A stretch of 64,000 nt of DNA from the NCBI GenBank assembly GCA_016703265.1, contig JADJCK010000006.1:310001-374000 (forward strand), in the 5' to 3' direction. The first letter of the stretch is position 1; each line of letters opens with the position of its first letter. Both the position numbers and the translations under genes were made by a program. Shown one piece after another: positions 8,534 to 17,928 of this stretch. Source of the stretch: a bacterium. Its GTDB lineage: Bacteria > Krumholzibacteriota > Krumholzibacteriia > LZORAL124-64-63. The notes below the pieces were generated by a model that saw nothing but the letters and a program-made list of their open reading frames with translations, had not been told where the DNA came from and did no database searches.

Positions 8534-8652
8534 GCGTGACCACCCCGGCCCGGGAACTGGGCATCGCAGCGCCGGGTCGGCGCCGGAAGCGCGGCAGATG
8601 CGCCTCTGCCGTAAGCGGTGATCGGCCGGGAACCGGGAATCTTGACGATGGG

Positions 8653-9459
8653 CTACAGCTTGCGCGCCATCCAGTAGCGCTCGTCGGGGTCGATGCCGAA
8701 CCGGGTGCGGTCCGCGGCCGTAACGGCATCGCGCGCGACCACTTCGGTGACCTGCCAGCCCGGCCGTTCCAGCAAGGCGCCGAAATCGGGCGCGAACTGC
8801 CAGGCGTGGGCGTGGGCCCGGTAACGGTCGATGGGAATGCGACGGCTGTGCGCCAGTCCCGGCTCGAGCGGCACCTGGAGCCAGGCGGTCCCGCCGGGCA
8901 CCAGCACACGCTGGAGTTCGTCGATGCACATGTCCAGTTCGGCGATGTGCTCCAGGACGTGGCTGCAGAAGACCCAGTCCACCGTACCGTTGCCCAGCGG
9001 CGTGCGGCGCAGGTCGGCCGCGAAGTCGGGGGCAAAGCGGGGATCGCCAGCGTCGATGTCGCACCGGAAGCAGCGGGCCAGGCCTTCGTGCTCGAGCAGG
9101 AATCGAAGCGCCGGCGACAGCGAGAACCCGACGATCGTCGCGGGCGCCCGGCCGCGCGCGGCCAGTTCGCCGCGCACGCCCAGCACGAGCAGCCGCTGCC
9201 GGTCGAAGGCGCCGCATCCCGGGCAGATGCAGTGCCGGATCACCTCGTCGCCGGACAGGAAGTTGCGGAAGCTCCGGCCGCGCCAGCCGCACACCGGGCA
9301 CTCGCGGGTAGCGGCCCGACGGGGCCGATCCAGCGCCGCCAGCGCCAGGTTCTCGACGGCGCCACCGATCACGCGCGCCGCCATCCCCGGATGACGCCAC
9401 CAGCAGGCCGGTGAACGGCTGTCGAGCAGGGTCTCGCGGACGAACTGCACTGCGGGCAC
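8653..9459 (-). CDS. class I SAM-dependent methyltransferase with N-terminal CxxC zinc-ribbon-like segment
   Basis: A 268-residue protein, GTG start. After about 50 residues there is a CPVCGW ... CPGCG pair of Cys knuckles. A methyltransferase-11-type core follows, with VGFSLSPAL in the position of motif I, RCDIDAGDP, and DWVFCSHVLEHIAELDMCIDEL (the post-motif typical of the family), then VLVPGGTAWLQVP. The substrate is unknown. Similar Zn-ribbon methyltransferases occur in polysaccharide and glycan clusters, but no such cluster is adjacent. Confidence 0.8.
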   Translation of the reverse strand: MPAVQFVRETLLDSRSPACWWRHPGMAARVIGGAVENLALAALDRPRRAATRECPVCGWRGRSFRNFLSGDEVIRHCICPGCGAFDRQRLLVLGVRGELAARGRAPATIVGFSLSPALRFLLEHEGLARCFRCDIDAGDPRFAPDFAADLRRTPLGNGTVDWVFCSHVLEHIAELDMCIDELQRVLVPGGTAWLQVPLEPGLAHSRRIPIDRYRAHAHAWQFAPDFGALLERPGWQVTEVVARDAVTAADRTRFGIDPDERYWMARKL

Positions 9460-9579
9460 GACGGGACTGCTCCGGGAGGGATGCGACGGACCGATACGGG
9501 AAGCGGCATGATAGCAGTGGAGCGCCGCGGACGAAAGCCCGCGTTGAGGACCGGCTCATCCGCCCCCGGGGGCCCGCCG

Positions 9580-10851
9580 TCAGGGCCGCCAGACCAGCCG
9601 CAGACTGGCGAAACCGAGTGAGACATCATCCGCGGGTTCCGCGTGCCGTTCCGGCTCCCAGCTGCCCAGGACCGAGAGCGACAGGTCCGCCGCCAGCCGG
9701 TAGTCCGCCAGCAGCCACAGGCGCCAGTAGTTGAAATCGGTCCAGGGCGTCCATTCGTCACCGGAAGTCGGCTCACGATGGTCGCGACGGCCGTACTCGA
9801 CCGTGCAGGAACCGGACAGGCGCGAGCCGAACGCCTCCAGCCCGCCGCGTAACCCGGCCTGCGTGTACGATTCGGAGGATTCGCCGGTGTCGAAGCGCTC
9901 GGCTGCCAGGCCGAGGAGCCACTGCAGGGACAGCACATCGCCGCACCGGACGCCGGCCAGCCCGGCCAGGCGCCAGCTGTCCTGGTAGGCATCGGTGGTG
10001 CTGCCGTAGTCCCAGCGCTCGGCCTGCGCTTCCAGCACCAGTTCGCCCCCGGCCGCCGGCAGGTGGCCGGCGGCATCCAGCCAATGCAGCCAGGCGTCGG
10101 GACGCACGGTCGTCTCGGCGGCAAGGCGATGTTCACTGCGCAGGTACAGGCGCGCCGAGCCTCCCTCGCCGAGGGCGCGCGCGGCATCCGCCTCCACGCT
10201 CCACGAGCGGCGATCGATCACGGTGGAATCGGGGTACGTGCGCGACGCGTTCCGGATGGCCAGCAGCCAGGTCGCCTCGCCGAGGCCCCGCGAACGGACG
10301 CCGGCGCCCAACCCCACCTCCCGCAGGTTCTGCTCCAGCGGTGAGCTGCGCGCGAACGCCGTCGAGGTGGCCCAGCCCTGGACGAACAACTCGCCGCCTT
10401 CGCGGGCCAGCGGCACGGCCTGGCCGTCGAGGCGGCCTTCCAACTGGTCGCTCGATCCGGAGTCGTCGGTGACGCCGCGGTACTGCAGGCCGTGGACGCG
10501 CACACCGGCGCGCACCCGGGTCACCCCGCCGTGGTCCACCCCGCGCCAGTCCGCCTCGAGCCTCTCCCGGTAGAGGTCGCTGCCCGCCGAGCCCTCCACG
10601 CGCAGCCGCCAGGCGCGGCGCGATCCGGGCGCCGAACGGCCCTCCCAGCCCAGTTGCACGCGGAGTTCGCTGACGGTCTCGCTGGTGTCGGCGTCGGCCA
10701 GGGCGTAGGTGTGGGTGAAGCTGTCGTAGCCGACGGCGGCGTCCCACGACCAGGCAGGGCCGGCAGGCGCCACCTGCGCGCGCGCAGACGGCGCGCCGAC
10801 CGGCAGCGCACCGAGAAGAACCAGGATTGCCAGGTGGGAACGCGCCGGCAT
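9580..10851 (-). CDS. predicted outer-membrane beta-barrel-type protein
   Basis: A 423-residue exported protein with signal peptide MPARSHLAILVLLGALPVGAP ending SARAQ. The rest is almost entirely alternating hydrophobic/polar strands separated by charged turns (for example WSVEADAARALG, ARLYLRSEHRL, WRLWLLADYRL, LSLSVLGSWEP), and it finishes in the strand FASLRLVWRP. This is the pattern of an outer-membrane barrel, although the last residue is Pro rather than Phe. It begins 4 nt after the stop of the helical periplasmic protein gene, so the two are coupled. No family assigned. Confidence 0.65.
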   Translation of the reverse strand: MPARSHLAILVLLGALPVGAPSARAQVAPAGPAWSWDAAVGYDSFTHTYALADADTSETVSELRVQLGWEGRSAPGSRRAWRLRVEGSAGSDLYRERLEADWRGVDHGGVTRVRAGVRVHGLQYRGVTDDSGSSDQLEGRLDGQAVPLAREGGELFVQGWATSTAFARSSPLEQNLREVGLGAGVRSRGLGEATWLLAIRNASRTYPDSTVIDRRSWSVEADAARALGEGGSARLYLRSEHRLAAETTVRPDAWLHWLDAAGHLPAAGGELVLEAQAERWDYGSTTDAYQDSWRLAGLAGVRCGDVLSLQWLLGLAAERFDTGESSESYTQAGLRGGLEAFGSRLSGSCTVEYGRRDHREPTSGDEWTPWTDFNYWRLWLLADYRLAADLSLSVLGSWEPERHAEPADDVSLGFASLRLVWRP

Positions 10852-10855
10852 GGTG

Positions 10856-11926
10856 TCAGCGCAGCCCCCGCCCGGCCTGTTCCAGGAGTTCGTGGGCGGA
10901 GCGGAGATGCCGCAGGGCCACGCCGGGACGTCCTTCCTTGAGTGCTCGCGCCGCGGCCTCGCGCTGTTCCAGCGCCCGCTCGAACGCCCGCAACCCGGGT
11001 CCGTCGCCGGCGTCACGCACCGCTCCGGCCAATTCGCCGGCTCGTTCGTCGAAACGGGCCAGCAGGCGTGACACCGCCTCGGCATCGGGGCGTTCACCGG
11101 CCTCGGCCAGCGCCCGTTGCGCCAGGCGACGGGCAAGGGCCGCATGCTGCAGCACCAGGCCCGGCTCGCCGGCAGACGCAGCTTCCTCTGCCCGCTCCAG
11201 CGCCGTTCGGGCTTCGGCCACGGTTGCCAGGACGCCGGCGTCGGCACCGGACAGGCGGGACTCCGCGTCGTCCACCAGTTGCCGCGTCCGCTCCAGGTCC
11301 TGGCGCAGCCGCTCCGGCCCGGCGCCCTCGGCCAGCAGGCGCGCCGCCTTGCGCAACAGGTCGTCAGCCTGCTCCAGGAGTTTCAAGGCCAGCTGCAGGT
11401 CGCCCTGCGTGGTGCGCTCGCCGGCGCGGCGGGCCTGTTCCTGCGCCTGCTCAAGCAGGTCGGAAGCGCGACCGGGTGCCCCTTCGCGGGCTCGCTCCGC
11501 CAGTTGTCCGTACTGGTCATCGAAACGCTCGCGACGCAGCCGGAGCCGCTCCTCGAGGCCGGCAGCGTCCCGCGCGAGGCGCACCGAATGCCACATGGCG
11601 TCCCGGGCCCGTCGCCCCACGGCGAACGCGTCGAGCGGCCTCTGGCGCGACATCAGGTCCCGGCTCCGCTCCTGCAGTTGGCTTGCACGGTCCAGCACAC
11701 GCCGCGCCTGGTCGCTGCCGCTCTGGCCCACCAGGTCACCGGCCCAGTCGAGCAGTTCATCGGTGCGGTCGAGGTAGGCCCGCAACTCCTCACCGGCGCC
11801 CTGCGCGTGGACATCGCCGGCCAGCGGGAGCCCGAGGAACAGGACCAGGACCAACGACAACACCGGTGCGGCCCCGATACCCCGCCAACTGTTGCCACGG
11901 TGCCCTCTCAGCCTGCAGGCTTTCAT
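10856..11926 (-). CDS. exported alpha-helical (coiled-coil/TPR-like) protein
   Basis: A 356-residue protein. The ATG at 11924-11926 (MKACRLRGHRG) was chosen because a clear signal peptide follows (hydrophobic VLSLVLVLFLGLPLAG, cleavage after VHAQ). The mature protein is rich in Ala, Arg, Glu and Leu with long heptad-like helices (LLEQAQEQARRAGERTTQ, LARRLAQRALAEAGERPDAE) and several repeats of an L-x-x-A-x-x-L spacing. Likely periplasmic. It is in one transcription unit with the beta-rich protein downstream; the pair could form an envelope-spanning unit, but no homology supports that. Confidence 0.65.
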   Translation of the reverse strand: MKACRLRGHRGNSWRGIGAAPVLSLVLVLFLGLPLAGDVHAQGAGEELRAYLDRTDELLDWAGDLVGQSGSDQARRVLDRASQLQERSRDLMSRQRPLDAFAVGRRARDAMWHSVRLARDAAGLEERLRLRRERFDDQYGQLAERAREGAPGRASDLLEQAQEQARRAGERTTQGDLQLALKLLEQADDLLRKAARLLAEGAGPERLRQDLERTRQLVDDAESRLSGADAGVLATVAEARTALERAEEAASAGEPGLVLQHAALARRLAQRALAEAGERPDAEAVSRLLARFDERAGELAGAVRDAGDGPGLRAFERALEQREAAARALKEGRPGVALRHLRSAHELLEQAGRGLR

Positions 11927-12126
11927 GAGCCGCCTCGCTTCCCGTTCCTGACCAGATCTCGGGCCAACCCGGGGATCATGCACGGCCTGTGCCAGTGTCG
12001 ACGCCCCCCGATGATTCGCAAGACGTTGCTGCAAAATCTGTTACAACAGGCTAACGGCAACCACAATGCCGGCGATGGCCGCTTGCGTACCTGGGAGTAC
12101 GCTGACGCGCGGCAGGGAACAGCCGG

Positions 12127-13473
<1,347 letters not shown>

Positions 13474-13495
13474 GTCCGCGTCCTTTCAAAGTCCT

Positions 13496-14860
13496 TCAGA
13501 TGCCGTCCCGGGCCGGCAGCAGCGGCAGCGTGATCACGGCTACGGCGCCACGCCGGTCGGACCGGTCGCGCAATTCCAGCGAGCCGCCCATATCCTCCAC
13601 GATGCGTCGCGAAATGGCCAGCCCCAGCCCGCTGCCCTTCTCCTTCGTGGTGCGGAAGGGCTCGAACAGGCGCTGCCGGTCAAGTCTGCCAAGGCCGGTC
13701 CCCTCGTCGGCGACCGTCACCAGGACCTGTGACCCGTCCGCGGACTCCACGCAGTCGATCCGCACCAGCCCGCCGCCCGGCATCGCATCGCGCGCGTTGA
13801 GCAGCAGGTTGAGGCACACCTGCTGCAATCGACGCGGATCGCCGCGGACCAGCCCGCACCCGGCAACGCCCGGGCCCGAGACGGTAACGCCCGTGGTTGC
13901 CAGTTCGTCGGCGACAAGGCGCACGCCGCGCGACATGACGGCCACGACGTCGAAATCCTCGGCCGGCCCCGGCTGGTCGGTGCCGAACGACAGGTAGCCG
14001 TTCAGGATGCGATCGAGGCGATCGACCTCTTCGGGGATGAATGTCGCCACCTCGTCCTGGATGCCCGCGTCGGACAGGACGCGCTCGAGGTGTTGCCCGG
14101 CGCCGCGGATGATGCCCAGGGGATTGCGGATCTCGTGGGCGATGCCGGCGGTCATGCGCCCCATGGCGGCCAGGTTCTCCTGCCGGCGGGCAGCCTCGCG
14201 CGCGCGTCCGAGCGCCGCGACGATCCGCTGCAGGGCCACCCCGAGCGCCGCCAGGACGGCCAGGACCACGGCCACCGTCAATCCCGCGGCCCGGCGCAGG
14301 CGTTCGAGGGCGGCGAAAAAATCGGGGTTGCCGCTGACCGTGAGCACGCCGACCTGGTAGGTGCCCTCAGCCGAGAAATTGAAGACGGGAGCGTGCGCCG
14401 ATTTCTGGAACGTCCCGGACGCGTGCGGCGAACGGTAGAGCGGCCCCGCAGCGGCCACGCCGCCCCGCGCCGCGGCCACGGCCCCAGGATCCAGGGCCAG
14501 GAACGCGTTCGCCTCGCCGACCCGCAACGCCGGTGACGTGCTCATCAGGACCAGGCCCGATTCGGCATCGGTCAACGTGATCTCGGCCAGGGACTCGGCC
14601 CGCTGGATGTCGGCACAGACGGCAGCCAGGTCCTCGAGGTAGGCCGTGCCGCCGCTGTCGGCGACCGTCGCCAGGAAGACCTGCTGGCCGTCGCAGAGCG
14701 TCGCGACGCTGCGGGCCACACCCAGCAGGCGCTGCCCCATGGCTTCGTCGAGCTTCTGGCGGGAACCGTCGTAGAGGTGGCGCAGGCCGAGAAAGACAGC
14801 CAGGAGGATCGCGGCGTAGGCCAGGGCCGCCCACGTGAGCCAGCGGCGGCCGGCGGTCAT
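13496..14860 (-). CDS. membrane sensor histidine kinase (NtrB-like)
   Basis: A 454-residue inner-membrane kinase. TM1 is about residues 8-25 and TM2 about 190-212 (TVAVVLAVLAALGVALQ), enclosing a periplasmic sensing domain. The H-box is MTAGIAHEIRNPLGII. The ATPase domain has NLLLNARDAMPGG (N-box), VADEGTGLG and KEKGSGLGLAIS. The ATG overlaps the lipA stop (ATGA). The sigma-54 activator follows, so this is the cognate two-component pair. The signal sensed is unknown. Confidence 0.93.
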   Translation of the reverse strand: MTAGRRWLTWAALAYAAILLAVFLGLRHLYDGSRQKLDEAMGQRLLGVARSVATLCDGQQVFLATVADSGGTAYLEDLAAVCADIQRAESLAEITLTDAESGLVLMSTSPALRVGEANAFLALDPGAVAAARGGVAAAGPLYRSPHASGTFQKSAHAPVFNFSAEGTYQVGVLTVSGNPDFFAALERLRRAAGLTVAVVLAVLAALGVALQRIVAALGRAREAARRQENLAAMGRMTAGIAHEIRNPLGIIRGAGQHLERVLSDAGIQDEVATFIPEEVDRLDRILNGYLSFGTDQPGPAEDFDVVAVMSRGVRLVADELATTGVTVSGPGVAGCGLVRGDPRRLQQVCLNLLLNARDAMPGGGLVRIDCVESADGSQVLVTVADEGTGLGRLDRQRLFEPFRTTKEKGSGLGLAISRRIVEDMGGSLELRDRSDRRGAVAVITLPLLPARDGI

Positions 14861-15864
14861 CCGGCGCCGGCGCCGGCGGCGCCCGTGGAGCCGGATGAAC
14901 GCTCATCCACCCCGGACTGCTCGCGCGCGTGGTAGCTGGAGCGCACGAGCGGGCCCGACTCGACCCACTCGATCCCGAGCGCGCGGCCGGCCTCGGCATA
15001 GCGGTCGAACTCGTCCGGTGTGACCCAGCGGGTGACCGGATGATGCTGCGCGGTCGGCTGCAGGTACTGGCCGATGGTCAGGGTCCTGATGCCATGCGCT
15101 GCGGCGTCGCGCATCAGGTCGAGCACCTCGTCGTAGGTCTCACCGACGCCGACCATGATGCCGGTCTTGACCCGGACGGCGGCCTCGAAACCGTCGGCCC
15201 ACTGGCGCGCGCGGCTGAGCACCTGCAGCGACCGGCGATAGTCCGCCTGCGGCCGCAGCGCCGGGTAGAGCCGGGGCACCGTCTCGAGGTTGTGGTTGAG
15301 CACCTCGGGCCGTGCCTCCAGCACCGTCTCGAGCGCCAGGGGATCGCCCATGAAGTCGGGAATGAGCACTTCGACGCCGCAGCCCGGATTCAGGCGGCGG
15401 ATCTGGCGGATCGTCGAGGCGAAATGCGCCGCGCCGCCGTCCGGCAGGTCGTCGCGATTGACGGACGTGACCACCGCGAAACGCAATGACAGTTCACGGA
15501 CCGCCTCGGCCACACGCCTCGGTTCGTCATCGTCGACCTTCGCCACGCGGCCACCGGGAATGTTGCAGAACGTGCAGTGCCGCGTGCAGACATCGCCCAG
15601 CAACATGAAGGTGGCGGTGCGGCTGCTGAAGCACTCGCCGCGATTGGGACAGTTGGCACTCTCGCAGACGGTGTTCAGGCGCGACGTGCGCAGCAGGCGC
15701 TTGAGGTCGTTGTAGTCGGCCCCGCCCTGGCGCTTCATCCGCAGCCACTCCGGCTTGCGGGCTGTCAGGCCGCCGGCATCGGCAACCGCCGGCTCCGCCG
15801 ACAGCAGCGGGAAATCGTCGTCCGGGCGCCGGTCGCCCGTGATGTCGCTCGTGTTGTCGCTCAC
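14857..15864 (-). CDS. lipA: lipoyl synthase (radical SAM)
   Basis: A 335-residue enzyme that inserts two sulfurs into octanoyl groups on lipoyl domains. Auxiliary cluster ligands are CESANCPNRGEC (C-x4-C-x5-C), and the radical-SAM cluster is CTRHCTFC. The C-terminal RSSYHA motif carries the conserved Ser ligand. The start is GTG 15862-15864, overlapping the hydrolase stop as GTGA; an internal ATG would lose only a variable leader. It is translationally coupled to both neighbours. The C-terminal tail is Gly/Ala-rich and dispensable-looking. Confidence 0.96.
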   Translation of the reverse strand: MSDNTSDITGDRRPDDDFPLLSAEPAVADAGGLTARKPEWLRMKRQGGADYNDLKRLLRTSRLNTVCESANCPNRGECFSSRTATFMLLGDVCTRHCTFCNIPGGRVAKVDDDEPRRVAEAVRELSLRFAVVTSVNRDDLPDGGAAHFASTIRQIRRLNPGCGVEVLIPDFMGDPLALETVLEARPEVLNHNLETVPRLYPALRPQADYRRSLQVLSRARQWADGFEAAVRVKTGIMVGVGETYDEVLDLMRDAAAHGIRTLTIGQYLQPTAQHHPVTRWVTPDEFDRYAEAGRALGIEWVESGPLVRSSYHAREQSGVDERSSGSTGAAGAGAG

Positions 15865-16736
15865 GATGCCGCCCCGCCGGACGGGCGGCCGGCTGCCAGC
15901 GTGAAGACCTCGCCGGGCTGGAACCGGCCCTCGCTGAACTGCACGGTGGCGGCCTCGAAACGCGGGTCGTGCTCGAAGACCAGGACGTAGCCGTCCTCCG
16001 CAGCACGCGTCAGGAACTTCTTCTTCTCGGAGACCGTCAGCAGCGGGTTCAGGTCGAAGCCCATGATCCACGGCACGTGCAGCTGGCTGAGGAACGGGAT
16101 CAGGTCGCCGACGAAGACGAGCACGCCCTGGCCGGTGTGGAACTCGACGAGCTGCTGGCCGGTCGTGTGGCCGTTGACGGGCGTCACGCGGACGCCGGGG
16201 AACAGCTCGGTGGCACCATCGACCATCTGCAGTTGCCCGCGCGATTCCAGGAGGGCGAAATCGTCCTTCCGGAAGCTCGCGCGGTCGCGCTCGCTCGGGT
16301 CGTGCGCCCAGTCCCAGTGCCGCTTCTGCACCCAGTGCCGCGCGTTCGGGAAGACGGGCTCCAGACCATCCTCGCCCTGGCGCAGGACTCCGCCCGCGTG
16401 GTCGAAATGAAGGTGTGTCAGGACCACGTCGGTGATCGACTCGCGGGTGATGCCGGCCTCGGCCAGTTCGGCCGTCAGCTGCCGGGGACGCCGTTCGATG
16501 CTGTAGATGCCGACCTGTTTCTCCGTCCAGCGGTCGCCCATGCCCGTGTCCACGAGCACGCGACGATCGCCCGACTCGGCCAGCAGGCAGCGCAGGTCCA
16601 GGTCGATGCGATTGCTCGCGTCGGCCGGGTGTTCCTTCTCCCAGAACACCTTGGGCACGACGCCGAACATGGCGCCGCCGTCGAGCTTGAAGCGCCCGTC
16701 ATGGAAGGCCTGGAACTGCCAGTCGCCGATTCTCAT
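15861..16736 (-). CDS. metallo-beta-lactamase-fold hydrolase
   Basis: A 291-residue cytosolic protein of the MBL superfamily. The dinuclear metal site HxHxDH is THLHFDHAGG, the Asp loop is VDTGMGD, a further His is in NGHTTGQQ, GDLIPF supplies the bridging Asp, and EHDP the last His. It resembles the quorum-quenching lactonase/AidC-like branch (VPKVFWEK near the N-terminus), but the substrate is not certain. ATG at 16734-16736 follows GGAGGACG. It is first in the operon with lipA, a kinase and a sigma-54 activator, transcribed from the promoter at 16792-16820. Confidence 0.85.
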   Translation of the reverse strand: MRIGDWQFQAFHDGRFKLDGGAMFGVVPKVFWEKEHPADASNRIDLDLRCLLAESGDRRVLVDTGMGDRWTEKQVGIYSIERRPRQLTAELAEAGITRESITDVVLTHLHFDHAGGVLRQGEDGLEPVFPNARHWVQKRHWDWAHDPSERDRASFRKDDFALLESRGQLQMVDGATELFPGVRVTPVNGHTTGQQLVEFHTGQGVLVFVGDLIPFLSQLHVPWIMGFDLNPLLTVSEKKKFLTRAAEDGYVLVFEHDPRFEAATVQFSEGRFQPGEVFTLAAGRPSGGAAS

Positions 16737-16791
16737 CGTCCTCCGATCGTGTCCACGGGCGCCGCAGCGGCGCAGCGCCCCGCCCGCCGCA

Positions 16792-16820
16792 AGCATAACC
16801 CGGCCGCCGTGCGGCGGCAA
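16792..16820 (-). promoter_or_regulatory. predicted sigma-70 promoter for the MBL-lipA-kinase-regulator operon
   Basis: Minus strand TTGCCG (16815-16820), 17-nt spacer, TATGCT (16792-16797). It lies about 55 nt upstream of the first ATG. Confidence 0.5.
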
Positions 16821-16858
16821 TGACGGGCTCGGCGCCCCCTCCCACGCGGGCCCCAAAA

Positions 16859-16888
16859 GGAAACGCCGCCCCGTGGGGCGGCGTTTCC
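16859..16888 (-). terminator. intrinsic terminator of korAB
   Basis: GGAAACGCCGCCCC-GT-GGGGCGGCGTTTCC is a 14-bp perfect stem, followed on the minus strand by TTTTGGGG. It lies 41 nt beyond the korB stop. Confidence 0.8.
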
Positions 16889-16929
16889 GGGCGTCGGGCC
16901 GGCCGGTTTCGCTACCGACCTTCCGGTTC

Positions 16930-17928
16930 CTAGCCCACCGTCCAGCAGTCGGACGTGTAGAGCAGGTCCTTCAGCGCGCCGGGGCCGCGCTTCTGCGTGA
17001 CGGTGGTGATCTGTTCACGCACGAGCTCGTCCAGCGTCGGCCGCTGCACGGAGCGGAAGACCCCGAACGGACGCGGCATGGTCGGGTCCGCATCGAGCTG
17101 GGTCATGACGAAAGCCGGACCCGCCGAGTCGACGGTCGGGTCCCAGACAGAAGCCTCGGCCGCCGGCACCACCTTGAGGGCGAAGCCGTCGATCTTGAGG
17201 CCCTTGTCCTGGTCCTTGCCGAAGACCATGGGCTGGTTGGGCTGGAGCATGATCGTCTGTTCGTCACGCGTCGTCTTGTCCGTCCAGTCCTTGAACGCGC
17301 CGTCATTGAAGATCACGCAGTTCTGCCAGACCTCGACGAAGGCCGCGCCCTTGTGGGCCGCCGCGGCCGCCAGGACTTCCTTCATGTGCTTGGGCTGGGT
17401 GTCCAGGGTGCGGGCCACGAACGTGGCGCCGGAGCCGAGGGCCAGCTGCAGCGGGTTGAACGGGGCGTCGACCGAGCCGAACGGCGACGTCTTCGTCTTC
17501 AGGCCCTGCGGCGACGTCGGCGAATACTGGCCCTTGGTCAGGCCGTAGATCTCGTTGTTGAACAGGATGATCTTCAGGTCCACGTTGCGCCGCAGCGAGT
17601 GGATCATGTGGTTGCCGCCGATCGACAGGCCGTCGCCGTCGCCGGTGATGACCCAGACCTGCAGGTCGGGGTTGGCAACCTTGACGCCGGTGGCGATCGC
17701 ATTGGCGCGGCCGTGGATGCTGTGGAAGCCGTAGGTCTCCATGTAGTACGGGAAGCGGCTCGAACAGCCGATGCCCGACACCATGACCACGTTCTCACGC
17801 GCCACGCCGATATCCGCCAGCACCGCCTGGACACCGGCGATGATCGAGTAGTCCCCGCAACCCGGACACCAGCGGATCTCCTGATCCGACTTGAAGTCCT
17901 TGGCCTTCAACTGCTGGATCTCGCTCAT
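16930..17928 (-). CDS. korB: 2-oxoacid:ferredoxin oxidoreductase beta subunit (KorB-like)
   Basis: A 332-residue thiamine-diphosphate-binding subunit. The N-terminus has WCPGCGDYSI, and the ThDP/Mg site is GDGDGLSIGGNH ... NNEIYGLTKGQ, followed by SPTSPQG. It pairs with the fused alpha subunit to oxidise 2-oxoglutarate (or a related 2-oxoacid) to acyl-CoA while reducing ferredoxin, or the reverse in reductive carbon fixation. The ATG overlaps the korA stop as ATGA. Substrate assignment to 2-oxoglutarate rests on the fused gamma-alpha architecture plus short beta subunit, not on a tested residue. Confidence 0.9.
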   Translation of the reverse strand: MSEIQQLKAKDFKSDQEIRWCPGCGDYSIIAGVQAVLADIGVARENVVMVSGIGCSSRFPYYMETYGFHSIHGRANAIATGVKVANPDLQVWVITGDGDGLSIGGNHMIHSLRRNVDLKIILFNNEIYGLTKGQYSPTSPQGLKTKTSPFGSVDAPFNPLQLALGSGATFVARTLDTQPKHMKEVLAAAAAHKGAAFVEVWQNCVIFNDGAFKDWTDKTTRDEQTIMLQPNQPMVFGKDQDKGLKIDGFALKVVPAAEASVWDPTVDSAGPAFVMTQLDADPTMPRPFGVFRSVQRPTLDELVREQITTVTQKRGPGALKDLLYTSDCWTVG

